Assembly (NCBI RefSeq): GCF_005937985.2
Contig: NZ_CP042172.1
Span: 2,666,001 to 2,730,000, forward strand
Direction: 5' to 3'
DNA from: Arthrobacter sp. KBS0702
GTDB lineage: Bacteria > Actinomycetota > Actinomycetes > Actinomycetales > Micrococcaceae
DNA length: 64,000 bases
The notes under the pieces are model-generated. The model was given only the letters and a program-made list of their open reading frames with translations. It had not been told where the DNA came from and did no database searches. Below are positions 52,391-61,414 of this stretch, in pieces. Position 1 is the first letter of the stretch, and each line of letters begins with the position of its first letter. The position numbers were made by a program, and so were the translations under genes.

Positions 52391-52660
52391 GGGGCATGCC
52401 CATCTGGCGGCTTGTCAGACGGACATGCCCATCCCGCGGCTTGGCGGACGGACATGCCCATCGGGCGGCTTGGCGGACGGACATGCCGCCCAGGGCGCGG
52501 AGCTCGTGTCCATTGTTGGTGCTGAGCGCTGGGCATGCTCATTGCTGGTCCGGTGCAATGGACATTCCGTGCGGGAGCGATGGGCATGCCCATTGTTGGC
52601 CGCCCCCGATGGACATATACGCAATATGTCCAGTGTCGGCGGCGAAGGACGGGCATGTCC
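52391..52660 (+). repeat. Array B of the GGRCATGYCC repeat family
   Basis: Ten cores (CATGCCCAT or variants) begin at 52395, 52424, 52453, 52482, 52505, 52534, 52563, 52585, 52614 and 52654; spacings are 29, 29, 29, 23, 29, 29, 22, 29 and 40. The first units share a spacer containing GCGGCTTGGCGGAC, unlike arrays A and D. The composite element closes the array. It lies between the groES promoter region and the 77-bp duplication. Confidence 0.9.
52611..52660 (+). repeat. 50-bp composite element, copy 2
   Basis: GGACATA, seven bases, TATGTCCA, eighteen bases, GGGCATGTCC. The first two blocks extend to a perfect eight-base inverted repeat GGACATAT/ATATGTCC. Confidence 0.85.
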
Positions 52661-52696
52661 GGAGTGGGTGGCCCCCATCGGCGCCGTGCCAGGCCC

Positions 52697-52950
52697 GGGC
52701 CACACCAATCCCCGAAGTTGCAGCAGGCCCAGCCGCCCAACGATCCAGCAGGCCAAGCAGGCCAAGCAGGCCCGGGCCAGACAAATTCCCGAGATTGCAA
52801 CCGGGCCCAGCCGCCCAACGATCCAGCGGGCAAAGCGGGCAAAGCGGGCCCAGCCGCGCAACGATCCAGCGGGCCCAGCCGCCCACGCAGGCCCAGCCGC
52901 CCAAGCGGGCAAAGCGGGCCACGCAGGCCCACCCGCCCAAGCGGGCCAAC
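52697..52950 (+). repeat. 77-bp tandem duplication and GGGCCCAGCCGCCCAACGAT repeats
   Basis: A segment starting at 52697 recurs diverged at 52774 (offset 77). The block GGCCCAGCCGCCCAACGATC occurs from 52726, 52804 and (one change) 52847. Between them are short direct repeats such as GGCCAAGCA and GGGCAAAGC. No ORF with an RBS is seen. This G+C-rich filler occupies the rest of the 779-base gap up to the gene at 52962. Confidence 0.8.
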
Positions 52951-52961
52951 CCAAGAGCGGG

Positions 52962-53375
52962 TTACTGCCCCGCGAGGTCCTCGTAGTCCCAGTCCTGGCC
53001 GTCGTCGTCCTCGTCGACCTGCGCGGAGGTGTTCCGTTCGCGGTAGAGCACAACGCCGCCGGCGAGGGCAGCCAGTGCGCCGAGGACCAGGAAGATGATG
53101 CTTCCCACCCGGGCGGCGGCATAGGTGTCGCGGATGGCCCGCGCCTCGTCGGTGGCGTCGGTGACGTCCTTGCCGCCAACGGAATACACGGTGGCGTTGA
53201 AGGAGTCGAGGGCGAAGATGATCACCAGCAGTGCCACGCAGACGACGGCCACCACACTGCCCGCAATCAGCGCGGGCCGGGCGAAGCGGACCAGCCCCCG
53301 CCGGCCCGGATTCTCCCCGTCTCCCTGCTCCCGGGTGCCTGCCGCGCCGAAGTCCTCTGTGTCCTTGTCGTTCAT
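52962..53375 (-). CDS. Hypothetical membrane protein
   Basis: 137 residues with two hydrophobic segments (about 33-56 and 89-111) separated by a small loop of about 32 residues, a polar N-terminus and an acidic C-terminus (EDDDGQDWDYEDL). No family recognised. ATG 53375 follows TAGGCT by seven bases (leaderless). It diverges from the methyltransferase gene. Its 3' end is followed by the repeat-rich gap with array B. Confidence 0.7.
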   Translation of the reverse strand: MNDKDTEDFGAAGTREQGDGENPGRRGLVRFARPALIAGSVVAVVCVALLVIIFALDSFNATVYSVGGKDVTDATDEARAIRDTYAAARVGSIIFLVLGALAALAGGVVLYRERNTSAQVDEDDDGQDWDYEDLAGQ

Positions 53376-53382
53376 GCCGTCC

Positions 53383-53388
53383 AGCCTA
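53383..53388 (-). promoter_or_regulatory. Leaderless -10 (TAGGCT) of the 53375 gene
   Basis: TAGGCT, seven bases, then ATG 53375 on the minus strand. Confidence 0.5.
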
Positions 53389-53418
53389 TCGGTCGCGCCG
53401 GGCCTTCCGCGCCTGAAC

Positions 53419-53424
53419 TACGCT
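53419..53424 (+). promoter_or_regulatory. Leaderless -10 (TACGCT) of the methyltransferase gene
   Basis: TACGCT, seven bases, then ATG 53432. Confidence 0.5.
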
Positions 53425-53431
53425 TGATTGC

Positions 53432-54658
53432 ATGGCTGAGACTACGCAGGACCAGATCGCCCCGCTTCTCAATCCGGAGGGCTGGGAGCTGCTGGCCTCG
53501 CTGGGCCCGTACCGCGAGGAGGAGGCCTTCCGCCTCAACGCCTCGCTCCGGAAGGCCGGCCATTCCCCCGAGCTGGTCTCGGCGGCGCTCACTCAGTCCC
53601 GCCTGCGGACCAAGGCGGAGGCCAAGTTTGGCGAATTCGCCCGGCAGATGATCTTCACCCGGGCCGGGCTGGAGCAGGCCACCCGGCTCAACGTCGCGGC
53701 ACGGCATGCGCAGCGGTTCGCGGAGGCCGGGATTGCGCACGTGGCGGACCTGGGCTGCGGACTGGGTGCGGACGCCATGGCGCTGGCCTCGCTGGACATC
53801 CGGGTCACCGCTGTGGAACTCGACGAAACCACGGCCGCCTGCGCCACCATGAACCTGATCCCGTTCCGGAACGCCACCGTGGTCCACGCCGACGCCGTCG
53901 CCGTCCCGCTCGACGGGATCGACGGCGTCTGGCTCGACCCGGCCCGCCGCACCACGTCCAGCTCCGGAACGAAACGGCTCTGGGACCCGGAAGATTTCTC
54001 CCCGCCACTGTCCTTTGTGGAGTCCCTGGCCGCGACCGGCCGGGCCGTCGGCGTCAAGATGGGCCCGGGCATGCCGCATGCGTCGGTGCCGGCGGACTGC
54101 GAGGCGCAGTGGATCTCGGTGGGCGGCGACGTCACCGAGGTGGCCCTCTGGTTCAACGCGGTCCGCCGGCCCGGTATCCGCCGCGCCGCCCTGGTCCTGG
54201 GGCCGAAGGGCGCCGCGGAACTCACCAGCGCGGAGGAGTTCGACGCCGGACCGGTCGCCCCGGTGGGGGCGGTGGAGGGCTACCTCTACGAGCCGGACGG
54301 CGCCGTGATCCGTGCGGGTCTGGTCGCCGACGTCGCGCTCCAGATCGGCGGCCACCTGCTCGACGAACACATCGCCTACATCTGCGCCCCGGAACTGACC
54401 GACACCCCCTTCGCCAGGGCCTACAAGGTCCTTGAGGTGATGCCGTTCAACGTCAAGGCGCTCAAGTCCTGGGTCAGGGACAACGGAATCGGCGTCCTGG
54501 ACATCAAGAAGCGCGGCACCTCGGTTACGCCGGAGGAACTGCGCAAACAGCTCCTGCCCGGCGGCAGAAGCCCCAGGAACGCCGCCAACAAGACGGCCAC
54601 CCTGGTCCTGACCAGGATCGGCGAGGAGCGGGTGGCCGTTTCGGTGGAGCCGGTCTAG
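53432..54658 (+). CDS. Class I SAM-dependent methyltransferase with THUMP-like domain
   Basis: 408 residues. The SAM-binding motif VADLGCGLGADAMALA is near residues 103-118, VTAVELDE follows, and WLDPARR sits at the expected catalytic-loop position. The C-terminal part (SWVRDNGIGVLDIKKRGTSV) matches the THUMP-like domain associated with these enzymes. An RNA substrate is likely but unproven. Leaderless start at 53432. Convergent with the AroE-like gene (16-base gap). Confidence 0.85.
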   Translation: MAETTQDQIAPLLNPEGWELLASLGPYREEEAFRLNASLRKAGHSPELVSAALTQSRLRTKAEAKFGEFARQMIFTRAGLEQATRLNVAARHAQRFAEAGIAHVADLGCGLGADAMALASLDIRVTAVELDETTAACATMNLIPFRNATVVHADAVAVPLDGIDGVWLDPARRTTSSSGTKRLWDPEDFSPPLSFVESLAATGRAVGVKMGPGMPHASVPADCEAQWISVGGDVTEVALWFNAVRRPGIRRAALVLGPKGAAELTSAEEFDAGPVAPVGAVEGYLYEPDGAVIRAGLVADVALQIGGHLLDEHIAYICAPELTDTPFARAYKVLEVMPFNVKALKSWVRDNGIGVLDIKKRGTSVTPEELRKQLLPGGRSPRNAANKTATLVLTRIGEERVAVSVEPV

Positions 54659-54674
54659 GGCTTGGCGGGCAGCT

Positions 54675-55496
54675 CTACTGGGCCCGCATGAACTCCTCGG
54701 CGGCCCGGACCTGTTCGTCGCCGGGCCGGATGCCGGTGTAGAGCACGAACTGCTCCAGGGCCTGGATCGTGGCGACCTCGGAGCCGGTGATCACCTGCTT
54801 GCCCGCGGCCCGGGCGGCCTTGACCAGCGGCGTCTCGGCGGGCAGCGCGACGACGTCGAAGACCACCTTCGCGGCGTCGATCGCCTCCTGCGGGAAAGGC
54901 AGCGCCTCGGACTCCGGGCCGCCCGCCATGCCGATCGGGGTCACGTTGATCAGCATGTCGGCAGTGCCGGAGGGATCGACGTCGGCCCGCCAGGCGAACC
55001 CGTAGAGCCCGGCGAGCGCCCTTCCGGCCTCCTCGTTGCGTGCGATCACGGTGACGTTCCGAAAGCCGGCGTCGCGCAGTGCCGCCGCGGTGGCCTTCGC
55101 CATGCCGCCGGCCCCCAGCAGCCACACGGAGTAGTCCGTGGGGACGGCGTTGCGCCGCAGCAGCTGCTCGATCGCCGTGTAGTCGGTGTTGTAGGCCGTG
55201 AGCGTGCCGCCGTCGTTGACGATCGTGTTGACCGAATCGATGGCTTTCGCGGACGGGTCCATGACGTCCACAAGGGCGATCACGTCCTCCTTGTACGGCA
55301 TCGACACCGCACAGCCACGGATACCCAGGCCGCGTACCCCGGCGATGGCCTGGGCCAGGTCGGTGGGGGCGAAGGCCTTGTAGATCCAGTTCAGGCCCAG
55401 CTGTTCGTACAGGTGGTTGTGGAAGCGGGTCCCGTTGTTGCTCGGCCGGGCCGAGAGCGAGATGCACATGGTCATGTCTTTATTCAGGATGGGCAC
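54675..55496 (-). CDS. Shikimate dehydrogenase family protein (AroE-like)
   Basis: 273 residues with the two-domain AroE layout. The NADP-binding GAGGMAKATAAAL is near residue 123. The catalytic-lysine motif is present as AVSMPYKEDV, whereas the shikimate-binding motif that reads SxSPxxHN in true AroE is SARPSNNGTRFHN here. It may act on quinate or another related acid. I chose GTG 55496, six bases after TTTAAT; the ORF extends to 55517. Confidence 0.82.
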   Translation of the reverse strand: MPILNKDMTMCISLSARPSNNGTRFHNHLYEQLGLNWIYKAFAPTDLAQAIAGVRGLGIRGCAVSMPYKEDVIALVDVMDPSAKAIDSVNTIVNDGGTLTAYNTDYTAIEQLLRRNAVPTDYSVWLLGAGGMAKATAAALRDAGFRNVTVIARNEEAGRALAGLYGFAWRADVDPSGTADMLINVTPIGMAGGPESEALPFPQEAIDAAKVVFDVVALPAETPLVKAARAAGKQVITGSEVATIQALEQFVLYTGIRPGDEQVRAAEEFMRAQ

Positions 55497-55502
55497 AGCA
55501 CT

Positions 55503-55508
55503 ATTAAA
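55503..55508 (-). promoter_or_regulatory. Possible leaderless -10 (TTTAAT) of the AroE-like gene
   Basis: TTTAAT, six bases, then GTG 55496; a weaker match than the others. Confidence 0.35.
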
Positions 55509-55523
55509 CGCCACCACACAGGT

Positions 55524-57215
55524 TCAGCGGCAGCCGGAGCCCGGTCCGTGCGGCCCGACGGCGACCGGCAGCTTCCCGGGGGCGGTCGCTTTGCCGGCAA
55601 GCACCTCCAGCAGCGCGTCGAAGGCCTCCTGGCTCCGGCCGAAGAGCGCGATCTTTGCGGGCGCGGCGGACTTCTCCAGAGGCCACGGGGCATCGAGCGA
55701 GACCGCCACATCCGCGGTGGCGGGGGCTCCGCCGTAGCCGATCAGCGTCACGAGCGGCCCGTCACCGATCCCGATGCCGGCCTGCCTGGCTGCCGCGGCG
55801 AACCGTGCCCGGTCCTGCTCGGATCCGCCGCTCACCCGGACGCTGGCGGGAACCATCGGCCCGTGGCACGGCCCTGCCAGGACGGTGATGGCTTCTTGGG
55901 AGACCTTCTCCGACAGTGCCGAGCCGCTGCCCGGCGGAGTGCCCTGCGGCGGGTGGCTGCGGCCGCGCCAGAGCTGCATCGTAGCCACCCGCCGGGCGGC
56001 TTCGTCCAGGCGCGCGGCCGGCAGTGAACCGTTCCGGACAGCGGCCACGATCGCGGCGTGGGCCGTCTCGACCGACGCCGGCATCAGCACCAGGTCGGCT
56101 CCGGCGGCGAGGGCCAGCGGGGCGGCGGAGTCGTTTGGGAACTGCTGCGTAATCGCGCCCATGTTCATGGCATCGGTCACCGCGACGCCTTTGAAGCCCA
56201 TCCGGCGCAGCTCGGCGTAGGAGGCCGGCGAGACCGAGGCGGGGACTCCGGGCTGCAGTGCGGGGACGGCAATGTGCCCGGTCATGACCATTGGCAGGCC
56301 GGCGTCGATGGCAGCCTGGAAGGGCTTCAGGTCCTTGGCCCGCAGCTGGTCCAGGCTCGCCCCTTGCACCGGCATCCCTTCGTGCGAGTTGACGGTCACT
56401 GACCCATGCCCGGGAAAGTGTTTGGCGGCCGGGAGCATGCCGGCGTCGAGCATTCCCTTTGAGAAGGCGGTGCCCACTTCCGCGGCGATGTCCGGGCTGC
56501 CGGAGATGGACCGGGCGCCGATCGTGGGGTCGGCGGGACCCACGGTGACATCCGCGGTGGGCGCGAAATCGACGTTGAAGCCCAGCCCGGCCAGTTCCGC
56601 GGAGATGGCCCGGCCGGCGTCGGAGGCCAGCGGTTCACTGTCGGCCGCCCCGTAACTCATCGGGGCAGGCCACTCGGTGAGGGGTGCCCGCAGCCGCGCC
56701 ACCGCCCCGCCCTCCTGGTCCACCCCGATCAGCCCGGGCCAGCCGCGGCCATCGGCACGGGCCGCACGCTGCAGGCGCCCGGTGGCGGCGTGCATGGCGG
56801 CAGTGTCCACCTGCCCGTCGGGGGCCGTGGGGACGTTGTCGCCCATAACAATTGAACCCGCGAGATGGAGTCGTTCAATGGTCCGGGCGTGGGCTTCGGC
56901 GTCGAGTCCCGGGAAGAACGGCAGCAGCACCTGCCCGGCCTTTTGTTCCAGGCTCATGGCCGCCACGGCGGTGGCGGCGGCATCGGCGTCGCGCTGGTCC
57001 GGACCCCAGCCGAGCGGGCGCGGCGTCCCGTTCGCGGCGTTGTCCGCCGCCGGTACCCCGGCAGAGGAGCCCTGGTCCGGGGACGGTCCCGGCCCCGAAG
57101 TGCCCGGGCCGCTGCAGCCCGCCGCAGCCACGGCCAACCCCGTCAGGAGCGCCATGACTGCCGGCAACCGGCTTCCCCTGTGAAAACTCTCACGTATCAG
57201 CTGTAACTTGGCCAC
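55524..57215 (-). CDS. Glycoside hydrolase family 3 lipoprotein (beta-N-acetylhexosaminidase-like)
   Basis: 563 residues. A lipobox (LAVAAAGCSG, Cys34) anchors it outside the membrane. The GH3 catalytic domain has GVDQEGG, the His-bearing loop KHFPGHGSV and the nucleophile Asp in VAVTDAMNMGAI. This order matches NagZ-type enzymes that release GlcNAc from wall fragments. The C-terminal 150 residues are a second, less conserved domain. GTG 57215 follows TAGCAT by seven bases. It diverges from the ligase gene. Confidence 0.88.
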   Translation of the reverse strand: MAKLQLIRESFHRGSRLPAVMALLTGLAVAAAGCSGPGTSGPGPSPDQGSSAGVPAADNAANGTPRPLGWGPDQRDADAAATAVAAMSLEQKAGQVLLPFFPGLDAEAHARTIERLHLAGSIVMGDNVPTAPDGQVDTAAMHAATGRLQRAARADGRGWPGLIGVDQEGGAVARLRAPLTEWPAPMSYGAADSEPLASDAGRAISAELAGLGFNVDFAPTADVTVGPADPTIGARSISGSPDIAAEVGTAFSKGMLDAGMLPAAKHFPGHGSVTVNSHEGMPVQGASLDQLRAKDLKPFQAAIDAGLPMVMTGHIAVPALQPGVPASVSPASYAELRRMGFKGVAVTDAMNMGAITQQFPNDSAAPLALAAGADLVLMPASVETAHAAIVAAVRNGSLPAARLDEAARRVATMQLWRGRSHPPQGTPPGSGSALSEKVSQEAITVLAGPCHGPMVPASVRVSGGSEQDRARFAAAARQAGIGIGDGPLVTLIGYGGAPATADVAVSLDAPWPLEKSAAPAKIALFGRSQEAFDALLEVLAGKATAPGKLPVAVGPHGPGSGCR

Positions 57216-57222
57216 CAGCTCG

Positions 57223-57243
57223 ATGCTACCCCTGCACTAGACT
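57223..57243. promoter_or_regulatory. Back-to-back promoters of the GH3 and ligase genes
   Basis: TAGCAT on the minus strand (57228-57223) lies seven bases before GTG 57215. TAGACT on the plus strand (57238-57243) would give the ligase gene a leader of about 80 bases. The two -10 elements are only nine bases apart, so the genes may compete for polymerase. Confidence 0.5.
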
Positions 57244-57331
57244 TGAACCACCGTTGCCTTGCCACAGCATGCCGCTGCGGGCAGCAAACCAGCTGGCGTC
57301 AGAACGGGCAACAAAACAGCGAAGGGACCAC

Positions 57332-58483
57332 ATGAAGATTGATTTCGCTTCATCCAGGCAATCAACTCTTGGTGTGGAATGGGAGCTCGCGCTCGTCGAT
57401 GCAGAAACCGGCGAGCTGGCCTCGGTGGCCGGCGAGGTGCTCCGGGGCGTGGCCGACCGCCATCCCGAGCTGAACGAGGATGACGAACATCCCCACATCA
57501 AACAGGAACTGCTGCTCAACACGGTGGAACTCGTCACCGGAATCTGCACTACCGTAGCGGAAGCCAAGGCGGACCTGGACAGTTCCCTCGCCGCTCTGCG
57601 CGAGGTCACCGACCCGATGGGCGTCGAGGTCTTCTGCGCCGGCAGCCACCCCTTCAGCCCGCCGCAGTTGCAGCCCGTCACGGACAAGGAGCGCTACGCC
57701 AAACTGATCGACCGCACGCAGTGGTGGGGCCGCCAGATGGTCATCTACGGGGTGCACGTCCACGTGGGCCTTGACAGCCGCGACAAGGTACTTCCCGTCC
57801 TCGACGGCCTGGTCAACTACTTCCCGCACTTCCAGGCGCTCTCCGCCTCCAGCCCGTTCTGGGGCGGCGAGGACACCGGCTACGCCTCGCAGCGCGCCCT
57901 GATGTTCCAGCAGCTCCCGACGGCGGGCCTGCCGTTCCAGTTCGCGAGCTGGGAGGAATACGAGGCCTACGTCCAGGACATGTTCACCACCGGCGTCATC
58001 GACACCCTCTCCGAGATCCGCTGGGACATCCGCCCGGTGCCCAACCTCGGCACCATCGAGATGCGGATCTGCGACGGCCTGGCCACGCTTGAGGAAGTCG
58101 GCGCGATCGCGGCCCTGACCCAGTGCCTCGTGGACGAGTTCTCCACCATCCTGGACAACGGCGGCACCATCCCGACCATGCCGCCCTGGCACGTCCAGGA
58201 GAACAAGTGGCGTGCGGCCCGTTACGGCATGGACGCGATCATCATCCTCGACGCCGACGGCAACGAACAGCTCGTCACCGAGCACCTGCGCGAGACGCTC
58301 ACCCGGCTGCAGCCCGTCGCCGCCAAGCTCGGCTGCAGCGCCGAACTGGCCGACGTGGAGAAGATCATCCGGCGGGGCGCGGGCTACCAGCGCCAGCGCC
58401 GCGTCGCCGCCGAACACGGCGGGGACCTGCGCGCCGTCGTGCTGGATCTGGTCAAGCAAATGCGCAAGGGTCCCGAAGCCTAG
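57332..58483 (+). CDS. Carboxylate-amine ligase, YbdK/glutamate-cysteine-ligase-2 family
   Basis: 383 residues. LGVEWELALVDAETGEL near the start and MVIYGVHVHVG (His-rich) in the centre are family signatures, with EIRWDIRPVPNLGTIEMRIC later. Members have weak glutamate-cysteine ligase activity. Actinobacteria use mycothiol rather than glutathione, so the physiological role is uncertain. ATG 57332 has GAAGGGA upstream; the ORF back to 57254 lies in its leader. Confidence 0.9.
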   Translation: MKIDFASSRQSTLGVEWELALVDAETGELASVAGEVLRGVADRHPELNEDDEHPHIKQELLLNTVELVTGICTTVAEAKADLDSSLAALREVTDPMGVEVFCAGSHPFSPPQLQPVTDKERYAKLIDRTQWWGRQMVIYGVHVHVGLDSRDKVLPVLDGLVNYFPHFQALSASSPFWGGEDTGYASQRALMFQQLPTAGLPFQFASWEEYEAYVQDMFTTGVIDTLSEIRWDIRPVPNLGTIEMRICDGLATLEEVGAIAALTQCLVDEFSTILDNGGTIPTMPPWHVQENKWRAARYGMDAIIILDADGNEQLVTEHLRETLTRLQPVAAKLGCSAELADVEKIIRRGAGYQRQRRVAAEHGGDLRAVVLDLVKQMRKGPEA

Positions 58484-58507
58484 TCTCCGGGCACCGTTTC
58501 CCTGTTC

Positions 58508-59626
58508 CTAGGCGGACACGGAGGTGACCGGCATCGAGGAGTCCGGCGCGAAGCCGATCCCGCTCGGTGCGGTTCCGGCCATCACCAGTTGCGCGCCAAG
58601 TGCGGCGACCATGGCCCCGTTGTCGGTGCACAGGGCCAGCGGAGGTACGGTCAGCCGGATCCCGGCGGCACGGCAGCGCTGCTCCGTAAGCTGGCGCAGC
58701 CGCGAGTTCGCGGCCACTCCCCCGCCCAGCAGCAGCTCGGTGATGCCGTGTTCGCGGCAGGCGAGCACCGCCTTGGACGTGATCACATCCACCACGGCTT
58801 CCTGGAAGGCGGCGGCGATGTCCGCGACCGGCACCTCCTCACCGCGGGCTTCGAACTGCTCGACGCAGCGTGCGACGGCGGTTTTGAGGCCGCTGAAGGA
58901 CCAGTCGTAGCGGTGCGGGCCGGGTTCCTCGGCGGTGCCCATGTACTTGGTCTGTGTGAGGCCGCGCGGGAATCGGATGGCCTTCGCGTTTCCCGTGCGC
59001 GCCAGCTTGTCGATGGCCGGGCCGCCCGGGTAGCCCAGCCCCAGCAGCCGGGCCACCTTGTCGTAGGCCTCGCCGGCGGCGTCGTCGATGGTGGAACCGA
59101 GGAGCTCGACGTCGTCGGTGATGCTCCGGATCCGCAGGATTTCGGTGTGCCCGCCGGAGACCAAGAGTGCGCCGAGGTTGTCCGGCAACGCGTTCCCGCC
59201 GTCCGCGGCAAAAACGCCCGGGGCGCCGTCGCCCGGCTCGAGCAGGCCGACGCCGACGTGCGCCACCAGGTGGTTGATCGCGTAGAGCGGCTTGCCGGTG
59301 GCGACCGCGAGGGCCTTGGCCGCGCAGACACCCACCATGAGCGCGCCGGCGAGCCCCGGGCCGGAGGTCACGGCGATGGCGTCAAGGTCCGCCAGCGTCA
59401 CGTCCGCCGCGGCAACGGCCTCCCGGAGGGTGGGGACGAATGCGTCAAGGTGTGCGCGCGAGGCGATCTCGGGGATGACACCGCCAAATCGGACATGCTC
59501 GTCCATGGAGGAGGAGACCGTGTTCGCCAGCAGCCGGGTGCCGCGGACAATGCCGACGCCGGTCTCGTCGCAGGAGGATTCGATCCCCAGCACCAGCGGC
59601 TGGGAGCTGTGCGGGATGTGGTTCAT
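58508..59626 (-). CDS. tsaD: tRNA N6-threonylcarbamoyladenosine transferase TsaD
   Basis: Transfers threonylcarbamoyl to A37 of ANN-decoding tRNAs, with TsaB and TsaE. 372 residues. [14 protein letters not shown] starts the first ASKHA domain; metal-binding HxxxH is in [25 protein letters not shown] and [14 protein letters not shown] are the nucleotide signatures. ATG 59626 overlaps the rimI stop by four bases. Last gene of alr-tsaE-tsaB-rimI-tsaD. Confidence 0.97.
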   Translation of the reverse strand: MNHIPHSSQPLVLGIESSCDETGVGIVRGTRLLANTVSSSMDEHVRFGGVIPEIASRAHLDAFVPTLREAVAAADVTLADLDAIAVTSGPGLAGALMVGVCAAKALAVATGKPLYAINHLVAHVGVGLLEPGDGAPGVFAADGGNALPDNLGALLVSGGHTEILRIRSITDDVELLGSTIDDAAGEAYDKVARLLGLGYPGGPAIDKLARTGNAKAIRFPRGLTQTKYMGTAEEPGPHRYDWSFSGLKTAVARCVEQFEARGEEVPVADIAAAFQEAVVDVITSKAVLACREHGITELLLGGGVAANSRLRQLTEQRCRAAGIRLTVPPLALCTDNGAMVAALGAQLVMAGTAPSGIGFAPDSSMPVTSVSA

Positions 59627-60126
59627 GCTCGGCCTGTTTCGCTCGAAGGTGTGTGCAGTTGGAGGCGCATGATCAGCGCGTCCACGCCGTCGCGGTAATA
59701 GCGCGGCCGGACGTGGATCTGCTCGAAGCCGAAGCGCCGGTAGAGCTGCTGGGCCCGGGGGTTGTCGGCGCGCACTTCCAGCAGCACATCGGCGGCATGG
59801 CGGCGCCGGCTCTCGCGGATCAGCTCGGTCAGCAGGGCCGACCCGATGCCCTTGCCCTCCTGTTCGGGCACGACGGCGATGGTCTGGACGTCCGCGATGG
59901 GTTCGATGCACATCAGCCCGGCGTAGCCAACGATCGCTCCCGCGGCCTCCGCGACAAGGTAATGCCGCGTGTCGGTCTGCGCCAGTTCGTCGACGAACAT
60001 CTGCAGAGGCCAGGCGTCGACCGGGAACAGCCGGCGCTCCAGGGCGTGGACAGAGGGGATATCCGCGGGAACCATTGGCCGGAGATCCACGCCGGGCGGC
60101 CCCGGCCGCGTTTCCGGGGCGGTCAC
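59623..60126 (-). CDS. rimI: Ribosomal protein S18-alanine N-acetyltransferase RimI
   Basis: GNAT acetyltransferase, 167 residues, assigned RimI by its place inside the tsaB-tsaD operon, where RimI is conserved in Actinobacteria. The acetyl-CoA loop is [16 protein letters not shown], followed by [19 protein letters not shown]. The GTG at 60126 overlaps the tsaB stop by four bases. The substrate in vivo may be broader than S18. Confidence 0.92.
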   Translation of the reverse strand: MTAPETRPGPPGVDLRPMVPADIPSVHALERRLFPVDAWPLQMFVDELAQTDTRHYLVAEAAGAIVGYAGLMCIEPIADVQTIAVVPEQEGKGIGSALLTELIRESRRRHAADVLLEVRADNPRAQQLYRRFGFEQIHVRPRYYRDGVDALIMRLQLHTPSSETGRA

Positions 60127-60794
60127 AGCGCGCGCTTCCGCGGCCCAGGGACCTGCGCGTCGGATTCCCGCAGGTACAGCGGGGCGCTGTCCAGGAGCTG
60201 CTCCCCCGCGGCGAGGCGTGCGAGGGCGAACTGGCCCAGCGAGAGCGCCTCGGGCTGCCGGCCGGCGAATTCAGGCACCGCGTTCACGACGTCCGGGTAC
60301 AGGCCGGCGCCGGCGCCGTAGACGGGCAGGTCCGGCAGATCGGCGGCGAAACCCACATGCGGTCCGTCCAGCAGTTGCGGCAGCTGGCCGGCGGCCTGGG
60401 CGTAGCGGGCCCAGTAGACCTCCTTGCGCCGCGCATCGGTGGCCACAATGAACTCCTCCGCCGCCTCCGTGGACTCGGCCACCTCCAGGGCAATGGCGTC
60501 GAGGCTCATCAGCCCATACAGCGGTTTCTGCCAGACGAAGGCCAGGCTGCGCGCCGTGACGATGCCGGAGCGGAGGCCGGTGAACGGTCCCGGTCCCACC
60601 CCGGTGACGATCGCGTCGATGTCGGCGCCGCGAAGGCCCGCGCCGGAGAGCAGCTGCTCGATCCCCGGGGCCAGCACCTCGGCGTGGCTGCGCGTGTCCG
60701 CGGTGGCGAAGCTGCCGACCACGGACTCCAGGGAATCGTCGGAGACGAGCGCCGCGCTGGCAACGGCCGAGGTATCGATGGCAAGGATGAGCAT
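60123..60794 (-). CDS. tsaB: tRNA t6A biosynthesis protein TsaB
   Basis: ASKHA-fold partner of TsaD, 223 residues. Starts [15 protein letters not shown] and carries [20 protein letters not shown], the family signature; the second lobe is shorter than in TsaD. It lies two bases after tsaE and overlaps rimI, so translation is coupled along the operon. Confidence 0.95.
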   Translation of the reverse strand: MLILAIDTSAVASAALVSDDSLESVVGSFATADTRSHAEVLAPGIEQLLSGAGLRGADIDAIVTGVGPGPFTGLRSGIVTARSLAFVWQKPLYGLMSLDAIALEVAESTEAAEEFIVATDARRKEVYWARYAQAAGQLPQLLDGPHVGFAADLPDLPVYGAGAGLYPDVVNAVPEFAGRQPEALSLGQFALARLAAGEQLLDSAPLYLRESDAQVPGPRKRAL

Positions 60795-60796
60795 GT

Positions 60797-61414
60797 TCAG
60801 TCCGTTTCCGTGGTCGCGGGCAGGGACGGGAGGGCCGCCAGGGCGGCCGGCGGCTCCGCCCAGCGCGGACCGAAGCCGCGGAACACCACGGTGCGGGGCT
60901 CGTCGGCGTCGTCGGTGTCAAAGTCCAGCACTTCAGTGCCGGCGGGCTGGGTGGCGGCCTGGCCGCCGGTCAGTGCGCCGGGCGGGGTGCCGCCGAGCTG
61001 GCGGTGCAGCTCCACCTCGAGCCGGCTCTCGCTCAGGTGTTCCACCCGGCCGCGGCCCCATTCCACCACGGTCACGGAGCTGTCCATGGTGTTTTCCAGA
61101 TCGATGTCATCGATTTCGGAGGCCGATCCCAGCCGGTAGGCATCGACGTGGACCAGGTCCGGGCCGCCGGGTCGCGGCCCGTCCGGCAGGTTGGGATGGA
61201 TCCGGACCAGCACGAAGGTGGGCGAGATGATCCCGGCGCGGACGCCGAGGCCTTCGCCGAGCCCCTGCGTGAAGGTGGTCTTGCCGGCGCCGAGTTCGCC
61301 GCTGAGGACCAGCAGGTCGCCGGCTTCCAGAACCGCGCCGAGGGCGGCCGCGAGCTCATGCGTCTGCGCGGCGGTCCCCATGGTAAGGGTCCGCTCCCAG
61401 GCCGCTCCGCTCAC
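60797..61414 (-). CDS. tsaE: tRNA t6A biosynthesis ATPase TsaE
   Basis: P-loop ATPase that drives the TsaBD cycle. Walker A GELGAGKTTFTQGLG is near residues 39-53, with SPTFVLVR and HVDAYRL following. At 205 residues it is longer than the usual 150, owing to a C-terminal extension rich in Gly, Ala and Pro. GTG 61414 overlaps the alr stop by four bases. Confidence 0.94.
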   Translation of the reverse strand: MSGAAWERTLTMGTAAQTHELAAALGAVLEAGDLLVLSGELGAGKTTFTQGLGEGLGVRAGIISPTFVLVRIHPNLPDGPRPGGPDLVHVDAYRLGSASEIDDIDLENTMDSSVTVVEWGRGRVEHLSESRLEVELHRQLGGTPPGALTGGQAATQPAGTEVLDFDTDDADEPRTVVFRGFGPRWAEPPAALAALPSLPATTETD

